The notes under the pieces: model-generated | Seen by the model: the letters and a program-made list of their open reading frames with translations, nothing else | What the model was told of the DNA's origin: nothing | Databases searched by the model: none | Position numbers and translations under genes: made by a program | In this document: positions 17,979-26,483 of the stretch, in pieces | Position numbering within the stretch: position 1 is the first letter of the stretch | How the letters are laid out: the number at the start of each line of letters is the position of its first letter | Origin: Lachnospiraceae bacterium GAM79 | GTDB lineage: Bacteria > Bacillota > Clostridia > Lachnospirales > Lachnospiraceae | NCBI GenBank assembly: GCA_003584705.1 | Contig: AP018536.1 | Span: 2,356,001 to 2,420,000 of the forward strand | Direction of reading: 5' to 3' | DNA length: 64,000 nt

Positions 17979-18626
17979 TCACTGTGCAATGGTGCTGATG
18001 ACGATATTTTCCGCCGCAATATCCGTCTTTCTTTTTACGATATCTTCAATCTGTGCCCGCTGCACATCTGTCAGTTCTGCGGCATTGACCACCACATCCA
18101 CGGCATCCCCGTTGATGCTGACCACAGCTTCACTGAAACCTTTCGCCTGCAAAAGCACCTCGGCCGCCGCTTCCTTTTCCGCGATATCAGTCATGCGCAC
18201 CATGCTGTCCACCGCTTCCTGTTTCTGGGCATCGCTGAGCTCAGTACTGTTGATAATCTCCAATAAGGTCTCTTTATTCCGGGCTCTGGTCTGCTCCTTG
18301 GAAAGTCTTGCAGCAGACAGTACCTCCACACCGTTCGTTCCGGTCAACACTGCTTCCCCGGGAATCTCACCTTCGTCCGGCGTAGCCTCTGCCACCTGCA
18401 TATCTTCATCCAGATAATCTTCCATGACGATCTCCACATCCGAATCCAGGCTTTCCATATCTGTGACAATGTCTGTGGAATCTACTGCACTGAGATCTTC
18501 TGTATTATCCGACGCCAGATACTCCTTTTCCAGGTTGGTCCCCGCAAACTGCAGATAACCTGCAATGGCTATCATGATGGCAAGTGCGGTAATCATAAGC
18601 TGATTCTTCTTAATTAAGTTTTTCAC
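17979..18626 (-). CDS. spoIIIAH: Stage III sporulation protein AH
   Basis: Mother-cell membrane protein whose extracytoplasmic domain binds SpoIIQ in the forespore and forms part of the SpoIIIA-SpoIIQ channel. One transmembrane segment (about residues 8-28), an acidic linker, then the EscJ/YscJ-like ring-forming domain in the C-terminal half ('NKETLLEIINSTELSDAQKQ'). The start is GTG at 18626 with AAGGGG 6 nt upstream (215 residues); the TTG at 18644 is rejected. Last gene of the spoIIIA operon. Confidence 0.93.
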   Translation of the reverse strand: MKNLIKKNQLMITALAIMIAIAGYLQFAGTNLEKEYLASDNTEDLSAVDSTDIVTDMESLDSDVEIVMEDYLDEDMQVAEATPDEGEIPGEAVLTGTNGVEVLSAARLSKEQTRARNKETLLEIINSTELSDAQKQEAVDSMVRMTDIAEKEAAAEVLLQAKGFSEAVVSINGDAVDVVVNAAELTDVQRAQIEDIVKRKTDIAAENIVISTIAQ

Positions 18627-18716
18627 TGCGTTCCCCTTTTCCAAAGGCCTGTATCTGCCTTCTTGATTTTATACTCTATTGTATGTACCCGTCTGTGCGG
18701 ATATGTTTCCTGTGAC

Positions 18717-19400
18717 TCATTTTTCCAACACCTTGACTTTGTGGGCTTCCACACCGAAAAGTGCCTGTGCGATCTGCGTGATTTCACTGGTCATATTGCC
18801 TTTTCCGGCTCCTTCCGCCACCACCAGCACCCCCTCCACTTTGGGTGTGATCGTCTTCGCTACAAACGGTGTGCCCTGACTGCCGTCCTGATAGACGGTC
18901 TGGTATCCGGTATTGGAAGAACTCACGGTGCGGGTTCCTCCGGCGGAGTCCTGTTCTTCTGTCTGGGAACGATCCGCAGTCATGTCTTTTTCCACAATTC
19001 TTTCCTCCGAGGATTCCAATGTGATCATGACTTCCACCTCTCCCAGTCCCCGGACGGATTCCAGCATTTTCTTCAGTTTTCCCTCCAGATAGGCGGTATA
19101 TTCCTCCGCGCTTCCCGCTGCCACCGCCCGGGTTTCGGTATCTACCGCCGTCTCCTGTTCCCCGGTTGTCTGCGAAGGAGAAGTGAAAATTCCGGCATTG
19201 TACTGTTCTGCAGTCTCTGTGCCGACGGAAGCTGCCTGTGGCTCCTCCTTTTTCACCGGCAGGGCAATGATAAACAATAGGACACCCAACAATACCAGAA
19301 TCAACAGGTTGTCCCGACGGAACCATTTCGGAGGGCCTGAACCGCCTGCACCGTTACCTGTACCAATGCTGCCTGTGATCTTTTCCCAGAATTCACCCAT
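18717..19400 (-). CDS. spoIIIAG: Stage III sporulation protein AG
   Basis: 227-residue single-pass membrane protein that forms the large ring of the feeding-tube apparatus. An N-terminal cytoplasmic stretch, a transmembrane helix around residues 30-48 ('NLLILVLLGVLLFIIAL'), a variable linker, then the conserved 'YLEGKLKKMLESVRGLGEVEVMITLE' and 'GVLVVAEGAGKGNM' region of the ring domain. It follows spoIIIAF by 77 nt and has a GAGGTGA site. Confidence 0.94.
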   Translation of the reverse strand: MGEFWEKITGSIGTGNGAGGSGPPKWFRRDNLLILVLLGVLLFIIALPVKKEEPQAASVGTETAEQYNAGIFTSPSQTTGEQETAVDTETRAVAAGSAEEYTAYLEGKLKKMLESVRGLGEVEVMITLESSEERIVEKDMTADRSQTEEQDSAGGTRTVSSSNTGYQTVYQDGSQGTPFVAKTITPKVEGVLVVAEGAGKGNMTSEITQIAQALFGVEAHKVKVLEK

Positions 19401-19477
19401 TGCTTCTCACCTCTTTTTCTTCCCTGGCTCCGGTTTTTCTACCGTCATTTTCCTTAACTCTCCGGCAGACTTCTCCA

Positions 19478-19945
19478 TCATTCCAGCCGGATTGGTGCAA
19501 TGTCCACATGGATCCCCTCCGTTTCTGCATTTTCCCTATCTGTTTCCTTCTGATCCGATACTTCCCCACTGTTTTCTCCTGTAACAGCTCCCTGTGCAGA
19601 ATCTTGCTCCCACACATTTGCCGGGTCATATCCTTCCCCGGCTTCCTGCGCCACAGCAGCTGCCGTATTCCCGATCTCTTCCTGCGACTGTTCTGCCTGT
19701 TCGGAGGCCCGGGTCAGCACGGTCTGCAATTCTTGCATAAATCCTGTCACCTGTTCTTCTGCATTCCAGCCGTCTCCGCCGCCGAACATGGTCAGAACAG
19801 GCTGTAACAACTGCAGCAACAGCATAACGGATAATAACAGTTTCAAATATTTATCGTAGGACTCCTTCGGTCTGAAATGCACTACGGTCTGTGCACAGAT
19901 CAGGAAGATCCCGGCCTGTCCGATCACCCGGTATAACCATTGCAT
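19478..19945 (-). CDS. spoIIIAF: Stage III sporulation protein AF
   Basis: 155 residues with two N-terminal membrane helices ('VIGQAGIFLICAQTVVHF' and 'YLKLLLSVMLLLQLLQPVL'), then a soluble tail rich in Glu and Gln. The order in the operon and the helix pattern identify it. The tail here is more charged and repetitive in Glu than its neighbours. It begins 4 nt after the spoIIIAE stop, with a GGGGGAGG site. Confidence 0.9.
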   Translation of the reverse strand: MQWLYRVIGQAGIFLICAQTVVHFRPKESYDKYLKLLLSVMLLLQLLQPVLTMFGGGDGWNAEEQVTGFMQELQTVLTRASEQAEQSQEEIGNTAAAVAQEAGEGYDPANVWEQDSAQGAVTGENSGEVSDQKETDRENAETEGIHVDIAPIRLE

Positions 19946-19949
19946 CCTC

Positions 19950-20999
19950 TTACCTCCCCCTGCTTCCGATAGCTAATAGTGCCAATGTGATCAGAAACAA
20001 CAGCATGGCTGTGCCCGCAGTACGAAACAGAAGCATCCCTGCATTTCCCATATGATCCGTACAGTTGGTCACTCTTTTATCGCTGACGATCCCCATAAAA
20101 GCTGCCGCACACTTGATCAAAAACGCAGTAAACAAAATCTCCAGAAGCGGAGCCGCACACGCCGCCAGAAGCAGTAACAGCAAAAGTACGCCGATGCTGT
20201 TGCGGATGACAACGGCTGAACCCACCGCCAGCTCCAGAAGCCCGTCTGCCGCATTTCCGATCCCCGGCAGTGCCGAAAGTGCCTTTTCCACGGCGGAGGT
20301 CTTCACGGAATCCAATACCGGTGTGATCAATGACTGGAACACGCTGATCCCCGTGACCACTCCCAGAGAAGCCTTGAGAATCCAGCCCACCGCCTTTTCC
20401 AGAAGTTCCGTCAAAAGTGTCAGCTTTTCCTCCACCCAGATCCCGTTGATCATGGTCAACAGGCCATAGCAGTAAATCAGTGGTAGTACCACACCCAACA
20501 GTATTTTTTCCGTACCATAGATCAGAAGTAGCATCAGCTGATACCCGGCTCCCACTGTAGCCGGCCCCGAGGCCACTCCCACCGCAAGAAGATACGTAGG
20601 TACCATCAGCCTTACAAACAACACGATATTTTCCACCGTCTCTCTTGCGGTTCCCAGAATCCCGGAAAAACATTGCAGCAGGATCACTCCCATGAGCAGA
20701 TAGATAAAGTAAAAGCTTAAATCCGCAATCTGATGTTTGTCGAAAACCTCCACGAAATGAATCAGCAGTGCAGAAAGGATTCCCAGTACAATCAGCCAGA
20801 TCAGAATATTTTTCCTGCCCGCAGCAGATGCTCCCATTCCCTGTATCACTTCCTGCAACAGGGTTCCCGCTGCCCCCAGCACATCTCCCTGCAGCAGCTG
20901 TCCCATCAATTCCGCCACGGAGATCCGGGAGGCCGGAAACAGCTTCTGCATCCCTTTTTCCAGTTCTTCCATGCCATATTCCTGCCACATTGCATCCAT
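19950..20999 (-). CDS. spoIIIAE: Stage III sporulation protein AE
   Basis: Polytopic membrane protein of the channel complex, about 349 residues from the ATG at 20999 (MDAMWQEYGMEE; GAGGG just upstream). At least seven hydrophobic segments are visible from about residue 65 on. The B. subtilis protein begins with a signal-like hydrophobic N-terminus. Here the N-terminal 50 residues are amphipathic and no signal peptide is seen, even from the longer frame starting at 21026. It lies directly after spoIIIAD. Confidence 0.92.
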   Translation of the reverse strand: MDAMWQEYGMEELEKGMQKLFPASRISVAELMGQLLQGDVLGAAGTLLQEVIQGMGASAAGRKNILIWLIVLGILSALLIHFVEVFDKHQIADLSFYFIYLLMGVILLQCFSGILGTARETVENIVLFVRLMVPTYLLAVGVASGPATVGAGYQLMLLLIYGTEKILLGVVLPLIYCYGLLTMINGIWVEEKLTLLTELLEKAVGWILKASLGVVTGISVFQSLITPVLDSVKTSAVEKALSALPGIGNAADGLLELAVGSAVVIRNSIGVLLLLLLLAACAAPLLEILFTAFLIKCAAAFMGIVSDKRVTNCTDHMGNAGMLLFRTAGTAMLLFLITLALLAIGSRGR

Positions 21000-21012
21000 T
21001 GCTCCCTCACTC

Positions 21013-21399
21013 TTATAAAATACCATAGATCTGTCGGATCACCGTAAGCAGAATCGGCAGTCCCGCAAACAGTACCGAAAGTTTTCCCAGAATCTCGATC
21101 TGATCCGATACCGCTGCGAATCCGGCATCCTTGCAGATTCCGGCGCTGAATTCACACAGGTAGGTGATCCCCACCACTTTCATCAAAATACCGAGATACC
21201 CTTTTGCATCCCCGAGGTACTGCTGTAATCCCGCAAACTCCTCCAGCAACTGTCCCGTCAGCCCCAGCACATAGGAAAATACCAGCACACTCAGGGCAAA
21301 TCCGATCAGCAGCGTATATTCCGGCCGCTGTTGCCTAAATTGTATGGCAAAAAGAACTCCGGCGATTCCAAGCAATGCAATCTTAATGATCTCGGACAT
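21013..21399 (-). CDS. spoIIIAD: Stage III sporulation protein AD
   Basis: 128-residue small membrane protein with four hydrophobic segments ('IIKIALLGIAGVLFAIQF', 'TLLIGFALSVLVFSYVLGL', 'LMKVVGITYLCEFSAGIC', 'LSVLFAGLPILLTVIRQIY'). It is part of the SpoIIIA export-like complex. It has an AGGAGG site, follows spoIIIAC by 11 nt, and its stop is close to the spoIIIAE start. Confidence 0.94.
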   Translation of the reverse strand: MSEIIKIALLGIAGVLFAIQFRQQRPEYTLLIGFALSVLVFSYVLGLTGQLLEEFAGLQQYLGDAKGYLGILMKVVGITYLCEFSAGICKDAGFAAVSDQIEILGKLSVLFAGLPILLTVIRQIYGIL

Positions 21400-21410
21400 A
21401 TTTCCTCCTA

Positions 21411-21605
21411 TTAAAACGAAAACAGAGTCTGTACGGTATCAAACAGATCATAGATATACGGAACGATCCAGCTAAGAACCAGGATCAGTCCCGCAAGGCT
21501 GACGAGAAAAGCATGTTCCTCCCTGCCGCTGTGTTTTAAGACCTGGCTGAGTATCGTTACAAGGATTCCTACCGCAGCTATTTTAAAGATCAGTCCTATT
21601 CCCAT
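21411..21605 (-). CDS. spoIIIAC: Stage III sporulation protein AC
   Basis: 64-residue protein with two membrane helices ('IGLIFKIAAVGILVTILSQVL' trimmed: residues 3-22; and 'FLVSLAGLILVLSWIVPYI'), the normal size for SpoIIIAC. It resembles small export-apparatus components of secretion systems. It is encoded between spoIIIAB and spoIIIAD with a GGGGAAAG site. Confidence 0.94.
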   Translation of the reverse strand: MGIGLIFKIAAVGILVTILSQVLKHSGREEHAFLVSLAGLILVLSWIVPYIYDLFDTVQTLFSF

Positions 21606-21651
21606 CTTTCCCCGTCCTTTTCTCTTCTCTCTGTGGTCTCCGGAACCGGCA

Positions 21652-22167
21652 TCAGACTAACAATAACAGTATCAGCAGACCGCTCATGGCTCCCAGTCCT
21701 ACGGAGAGCCTGCATTTCTGTGTAATTTCCCGCTGCTGCATATCCGCCGTATGTTCCAGTCCCTGTCTGGACAATTCGATACTTTTTATCTGCATCGTTT
21801 CATCCGCATAGCCCTCTTTTTCCGCAAAACGCAAAAACTCTTCAATGTCTTCTTTTTTCAGAGGAAGCATCCGCAGCTGTCTGCGAAAGCTTTTCTCCGC
21901 CAGTTCCAGAAAACCAGCATCCTCCGTCTCCGCATATTCACGGTATACTTCGGTGCAGATCTCTCCCAGCCTGTCTTTCCGTTGTCTGCCGGTCTGTCGG
22001 CAGCATTCCGGAAGTGTTGACCCGTTGTACCGGATCTCACTGATCCACTGTTCCAGAATGCGGATGAGTTCCCGGATTGTATATAATCTTCCTAAGAATT
22101 GCTGCCGATACCACAGTCCCATTCCAAAGCATCCCAACAGAATCAGAAATCCTCCGAGCATCTGCAT
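21652..22167 (-). CDS. spoIIIAB: Stage III sporulation protein AB
   Basis: 171 residues: N-terminal helix ('LGGFLILLGCFGMGLWYR'), a helical soluble domain, and a C-terminal membrane helix ('LSVGLGAMSGLLILLLLV'), resembling GspF-like secretion proteins. It overlaps the end of spoIIIAA by 25 nt, so the two are probably translationally coupled. Confidence 0.94.
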   Translation of the reverse strand: MQMLGGFLILLGCFGMGLWYRQQFLGRLYTIRELIRILEQWISEIRYNGSTLPECCRQTGRQRKDRLGEICTEVYREYAETEDAGFLELAEKSFRRQLRMLPLKKEDIEEFLRFAEKEGYADETMQIKSIELSRQGLEHTADMQQREITQKCRLSVGLGAMSGLLILLLLV

Positions 22168-23054
22168 TCCATCCGTCCCCTTCCTTTTAAGATCACTATG
22201 CGGTCAAATATCTGTCGCAGGCAGGATTCACCCAGGCGCTTTGCTGCGTCCGTCTCATCCGTTCCATGCAGAGTGGCCAGCAGACCGCAGCCGCAGGCCG
22301 CTGCTTTTTGTAAGGCCAGCCTGTCCGTTTCCTCCCCCAGTTCATCCACTGCAATGACTTGAGGTGACATGGAACGCAAAAGTAATAACATCCCCTGGGC
22401 CTTGGGACAGCCATCAAGCACATCCGTCCGCATCCCCAGATCATTCTGAGGTCTTCCCAGATAGCTTCCCGCCAGCTCCGAGCGCTCGTCCACCACTCCC
22501 ACCCGAAGTCCCGCACCATACGTATTACCATCGGAAATCTGGCGGATCAGATCCCTGAGCAGAGTGGTTTTGCCGAATCCCGGAGGCGATACAATCAGGG
22601 TATTCTGAAATTTTCCTTTCTTATATAATTTTGGCAGGATACCGTCAGCTGCTCCCCGGATCTCATGGGCGACCCGGATATTGATAAACGCAATATTTTT
22701 CAGAGTGCGGATCACTGTTTCATTTTCCAACACAGCCTGTCCGCACAATCCGATCCGGTGTCCGCCTTCCACAGTCAAAAAGCCCTGTCTGATCTCATCG
22801 GCATAAGCATACACCGAATCCTGACACAGCCAGGCGATCAACTCCCGTATCTCCGCTTCCGTCACCAGATGCGCTCCGTAAGGATGCTCCTGCCATTCCC
22901 CGCCGTTATTTAAGAAATAATCTCCTCTCGATGTTTCCACGATCACCGGCCTGTCCACACGTAGGCGGATCTCGCAGATTTTTTCCCCATTATCCGCTGT
23001 CTTCTGCCAGAATGCTCTTCTCTTTTGCGGAAAAATACGAAGCAGGCTGTCCAT
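22143..23054 (-). CDS. spoIIIAA: Stage III sporulation protein AA (ATPase)
   Basis: Secretion-type ATPase of the SpoIIIA complex in the mother cell, 303 residues from the ATG at 23054. Walker A is 'VSPPGFGKTTLLRDL' and Walker B 'VIAVDELGEETD'. The longer frame to 23132 is an accident: its extra 26 codons are translated from the small mobile element at 23067-23173. The ribosome site GGGAGGAG lies just between the element and the ATG. First gene of the spoIIIA operon. Confidence 0.96.
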   Translation of the reverse strand: MDSLLRIFPQKRRAFWQKTADNGEKICEIRLRVDRPVIVETSRGDYFLNNGGEWQEHPYGAHLVTEAEIRELIAWLCQDSVYAYADEIRQGFLTVEGGHRIGLCGQAVLENETVIRTLKNIAFINIRVAHEIRGAADGILPKLYKKGKFQNTLIVSPPGFGKTTLLRDLIRQISDGNTYGAGLRVGVVDERSELAGSYLGRPQNDLGMRTDVLDGCPKAQGMLLLLRSMSPQVIAVDELGEETDRLALQKAAACGCGLLATLHGTDETDAAKRLGESCLRQIFDRIVILKGRGRMECRCSEDF

Positions 23055-23066
23055 GTTTCTCCTCCC

Positions 23067-23173
23067 GTAACTATTCAGAACCTCATGCGCAAAATCGTTC
23101 CTTCGGAACTTCTCCTTTGCGAATGCAGGCATTCATCAAGACTTAGCTGATATTTAATGCTCTGAATAGTTAC
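23067..23173. mobile_element. 107-bp MITE in the leader of spoIIIAA
   Basis: Ends are perfect inverted repeats GTAACTATTCAG (23067-23078) and CTGAATAGTTAC (23162-23173), identical over 12 bp to the ends of the IS66-type element at 57977-59793. The core is a hairpin GCGCAAAA...GTTCC TTC GGAAC...TTTGCG. No 8-bp target duplication is visible (CTCCTCCC left, AATATATG right), so the insertion is old or was formed by other means. It has no coding capacity. Confidence 0.85.
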
Positions 23174-23202
23174 AATATATGTCTCCGTGGACAGGATATT
23201 CC
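23174..23202 (-). promoter_or_regulatory. Probable sigma-E promoter of spoIIIA
   Basis: Minus strand: GGAATAT (23202-23196), a 14-bp spacer, then CATATATT (23181-23174). This fits the sigma-E pattern (ATA-rich -35, CATAYANT -10), and spoIIIA is a sigma-E operon in Bacillus. The small mobile element starts at the very next base, so the transcription start and the whole leader would lie within it. Confidence 0.6.
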
Positions 23203-23230
23203 TTCCAATCTTCTCTTTTTTTCTATAGTG

Positions 23231-23239
23231 TGGTATAAT
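23231..23239 (+). promoter_or_regulatory. Extended -10 promoter of trkA-trkH
   Basis: TGGTATAAT gives an extended -10 (TGnTATAAT). The -35 position (TTCTCT) is poor, as often with extended -10 promoters. The trkA ATG is 42 nt downstream, with GGAGG 5 nt before it. Confidence 0.55.
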
Positions 23240-23280
23240 AAGCGATAACTGTTTTTATGACTTTTGTTTTGGAGGTTTTT

Positions 23281-24639
23281 ATGAACATAATCATTGTGGG
23301 CTGCGGCAAGGTTGGCTACACCCTGGTAGAGCAATTAGGCGGTGAGAATCACAATATCACCGTGATCGATACCAATGAGGAAAAGGTGAATTCCATCACG
23401 GATGATCTGGATGCCATGGGCATCGTGGGCAATGGTGTCAGCTTCCAGACACTGTCTGAGGCCGGCATTGACCATGCGGATCTGCTGATCGCCGTGACCG
23501 GATCCGATGAGCAGAATCTTCTGTGCTGTGTCATTGCGAAAAAGGCGGGACATTGTAAGACCATCGCCCGTGTCCGCAATCCTATCTACAATAATGAGAT
23601 TGCTTTTCTGCGGGAAGAACTGGGGCTTGCCATGATCATCAACCCGGAGCTGTCCAGTGCCGCCGAGATTGCCCGGATCTTCCAGTTTCCTTCTGCAGTT
23701 AAGATCGATACTTTTTCCAAGGGAAGGATCGAGCTTCTGCATTTCCGCGTGACCCATGACTGTCTCTTAAATAATTATGAACTGATCCACATCCGTACCA
23801 CCTTAAAATGCGATGTACTGGTATGTATGGTCACCAGAGATAATCAGGTGCTGATCCCCCGGGGTGATTTTGTCTTCCGGGAAGGCGATGTGGTAGCTAT
23901 TGTGTCCACTCCTCCCAAGGCTAATGATTTCTTCAAAAAGATCGGTATCGGCGCCGGCAGGGCGCGTACTGCCATGATCGTCGGTGGCGGAACCATTGCT
24001 TATTATCTGGCAAGAAGACTTTTAGAAGTCGGCATCCATACCAAGATCATTGATCAGGATCCCGCCCGCTGCGAACATCTGAGCGAGCTGCTGCCCAAGG
24101 CTTCCATCATCTGCGGTGACGGTACGGATGAACGTCTTCTGATACAGGAGGGGCTGGAGAACGTGGATGCTTTTGCTGCACTGACCGGACTGGATGAGGA
24201 AAATATCCTCCTGTCACTGTATGCGAAACGGACTTCCCGCGCAAAGGTAGTCACCAAGATCAACCGTATCAACTTCAGTGGTGTCTTAAGTGATATCAAG
24301 CTGGATACGATCTCCTATCCGCGCCTGGTAACTGCAGATATGATCATTAAATATGCACGATCCATGAATGAATCTCTCAACAGTAATGTGGAGAATCTGT
24401 ATAAGCTGGAAGACGGTCATGCAGAGGCACTGGAATTCTACATCAAAGAGGATTCTGCCGTTACCAATATACCTCTGAACCGTCTGCACATCCGGAAAAA
24501 TATCCTGGTCTGTTCCATCGTCCGCGGAGGACAGGCTATTATTCCCAGTGGTCAGGACGAGCTTCATGTAGGCGATTATGTGGTCGTAGTACTGACACAT
24601 GCACGGCTGAATGATATTAAAGATATTATTGAAGGGTAA
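23281..24639 (+). CDS. trkA: Trk potassium uptake regulatory subunit TrkA
   Basis: 452-residue peripheral NAD/NADH-binding subunit that gates the TrkH channel. Two tandem RCK units: the first Rossmann motif is 'VGCGKVGYTLVEQL' near residue 5, the second 'VGGGTIAYYLARRL' near residue 235, each followed by a TrkA-C domain. The start at 23281 is set by GGAGG 5 nt upstream; the longer frame to 23257 is rejected. It is followed 20 nt later by trkH. Confidence 0.95.
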   Translation: MNIIIVGCGKVGYTLVEQLGGENHNITVIDTNEEKVNSITDDLDAMGIVGNGVSFQTLSEAGIDHADLLIAVTGSDEQNLLCCVIAKKAGHCKTIARVRNPIYNNEIAFLREELGLAMIINPELSSAAEIARIFQFPSAVKIDTFSKGRIELLHFRVTHDCLLNNYELIHIRTTLKCDVLVCMVTRDNQVLIPRGDFVFREGDVVAIVSTPPKANDFFKKIGIGAGRARTAMIVGGGTIAYYLARRLLEVGIHTKIIDQDPARCEHLSELLPKASIICGDGTDERLLIQEGLENVDAFAALTGLDEENILLSLYAKRTSRAKVVTKINRINFSGVLSDIKLDTISYPRLVTADMIIKYARSMNESLNSNVENLYKLEDGHAEALEFYIKEDSAVTNIPLNRLHIRKNILVCSIVRGGQAIIPSGQDELHVGDYVVVVLTHARLNDIKDIIEG

Positions 24640-24659
24640 TTTTATAGAAGGACATTATC

Positions 24660-26105
24660 ATGAATTTTGCGATATTGAGTTTTATTATCGGATTTATTTT
24701 ACAATTTGAAGCTTTATTCTTACTGCTTCCCTGGATCGTGGGTATGATCTACGGAGAATATCATGTGGCACTGATCTATCTGGTGACCGCAGCTGTTTGT
24801 TTCATTTTAGGAAAATTGTTAAGTTTCAGGCACACAGGACGTTTTAAGGAATTGTACGTCAGGGAAGGCTTCACTGCCGTTGCACTGGGCTGGTTTGTCA
24901 TGTCTGTTTTCGGTGCCATTCCCTTCGTTCTCACCGGAGAGATTCCTTTTTATATTGATGCTCTCTTCGAGACGATCTCCGGCTTCACCACTACCGGTTC
25001 CAGTATTCTGTCAGATGTGGAGGCATTAAGCTATGCCAGCCTGTTCTGGCGCAGCTTCACCCACTGGATCGGCGGTATGGGTGTATTCGTATTCATTATG
25101 GCGATCCTGCCGATGATGGGTGGCTCCACTATGAACCTGATGCGTGCGGAGAGCCCGGGGCCTTCCGTCAGCAAGCTGGTACCGAGAGTCCGGGATACGG
25201 CGAAGATCCTCTATGGAATTTATCTTGCCATTACTATCTTAGGTGTGATCGCCCTGTGTCTGTGCGGCATGCCGTTATTTGATTCCCTGTGCACCACCTT
25301 CGGCAGCGTCGGCACCGGCGGCTTCGGTATCAAGAACAGCAGTATCGGCGGTTATTCCCCGTTGATCCAGAATGCGGTGACGGTACTGATGATCTTAAGC
25401 GGTGTCAATTACACCATATATTTCTGCCTGCTCAGTAAGCAGTTTAAGGAAGCCTTTTCCATCGAAGAGGTTCGCTGGTATTTTGTGATTATTCTGGTCA
25501 GTGCGCTGACGATTGCCTGGAATGTCCGTCCTCTCTATGCAACATTGGGAGAGACCCTGCGGCACTCCTTCTTCCAGGTGGGAACGATCATTACCACCAC
25601 CGGATTTGCCACCACTGACTTTAACATGTGGCCGCAATTATCGAAGACGATCCTGCTGTTACTTATGATGATCGGTGCCTGCGCCGGCAGTACCGGCGGC
25701 GGTATGAAGGTCTCCCGTGTGCTGATCCTTTTTAAGGCGATCCGCAAGGAACTGTCCATGATGATACATCCCCGTATGGTCAAGAAGATCAAGATGGACG
25801 GGCACAACCTCTCTCACGAGACGTTGCGCTCCACCAATGTCTATATGACGGCTTATTTTATCGTGCTCTTCGTCTCTCTGCTGATCGTCAGCCTGGACGA
25901 ATACGATCTGACCACGAACTTTACTGCAGTACTGGCAACCCTGAACAATATCGGACCCGGACTGGAGCTGGTCGGCCCCACCCAGAACTTTGCATTATTC
26001 AGTCCTCTGTCCAAATGTGTGCTGATGTTCGACATGCTGGCCGGACGACTGGAACTCTTCCCCATGCTGGTGATCATGCTGCCGTCCTGCTGGAAGAAAT
26101 ATTAA
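24660..26105 (+). CDS. trkH: Trk potassium uptake channel TrkH
   Basis: 481-residue membrane channel of the KtrB/TrkH superfamily. Four pore-loop units are visible, with selectivity-filter stretches 'GFTTTGSSI', 'GSVGTGGFGI', 'TTTGFATTDF' and 'NNIGPGLE'. The intramembrane gate region 'GACAGSTGGGMKVSR' is also present. It works with TrkA encoded just upstream and is followed by a strong terminator. Confidence 0.95.
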   Translation: MNFAILSFIIGFILQFEALFLLLPWIVGMIYGEYHVALIYLVTAAVCFILGKLLSFRHTGRFKELYVREGFTAVALGWFVMSVFGAIPFVLTGEIPFYIDALFETISGFTTTGSSILSDVEALSYASLFWRSFTHWIGGMGVFVFIMAILPMMGGSTMNLMRAESPGPSVSKLVPRVRDTAKILYGIYLAITILGVIALCLCGMPLFDSLCTTFGSVGTGGFGIKNSSIGGYSPLIQNAVTVLMILSGVNYTIYFCLLSKQFKEAFSIEEVRWYFVIILVSALTIAWNVRPLYATLGETLRHSFFQVGTIITTTGFATTDFNMWPQLSKTILLLLMMIGACAGSTGGGMKVSRVLILFKAIRKELSMMIHPRMVKKIKMDGHNLSHETLRSTNVYMTAYFIVLFVSLLIVSLDEYDLTTNFTAVLATLNNIGPGLELVGPTQNFALFSPLSKCVLMFDMLAGRLELFPMLVIMLPSCWKKY

Positions 26106-26117
26106 TTCCTTAATCAC

Positions 26118-26167
26118 AAAAATGAGTCTGTGATGACATTTTTAATCGTCACACAGACTCATTTTTT
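26118..26167 (+). terminator. Rho-independent terminator after trkH
   Basis: AAAAATGAGTCTGTG (26118-26132) pairs with CACAGACTCATTTTTT (from 26152), ending in a T run. Because it is flanked by A and T runs it could act on both strands. Confidence 0.88.
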
Positions 26168-26227
26168 CATGCATACCTCTAATCAAATGTTGACCGAAAT
26201 GAGAACGCTACATATCATTACAATCAT

Positions 26228-26483
26228 TATATGATGTCGGGGTCAAAAGCCCCCGACTTTGATGCCTACGGATTGTTCCGTGCTACGCACTCCCACGTCT
26301 CCGCTCCGCTTCGGTCCGTGCTAGACATGTGCCACTGGCACATAGCACCCTACCCAATATTCGCATATCGTGGGATTATCATCCCACTTTTATGCTCATA
26401 TCGGGGCGGGTTCTAAGGTCTTTCACCCACCTATGAGCAAGCTCATGTGGGCTTAGACCTTTTGACCCTGGCATCATTATATA
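26228..26483. repeat. Structured intergenic repeat, class 2, copy R2
   Basis: 256 bp between the converging trkH and GH3 genes, closed by a 22-bp imperfect pair TATATGATGTCGGGGTC... (26228-26249) and ...GACCCTGGCATCATTATATA (26459-26483). Inner hairpins: TGTGCC-ACT-GGCACA, GTGGGAT-TATC-ATCCCAC, and a long arm AAGGTCT...CCCAC...GTGGG...AGACCTT. The right edge overlaps the last codons and stop of the GH3 gene (26477). It shares the block 'CCGTGCTACGCACTCCCAC' with R3 and, less exactly, with R1. It may also terminate transcription. Confidence 0.7.

Noticed and set aside
23055..23132. 26-codon N-terminal extension of SpoIIIAA
   Set aside because: It is translated from the MITE at 23067-23173, whereas a GGGAGGAG site stands directly before the internal ATG at 23054.
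26228..26483. CRISPR array or tRNA-like structure in the class-2 repeat
   Set aside because: There are no regularly spaced direct repeats and no cloverleaf with CCA or T-loop consensus; only nested inverted repeats are present.
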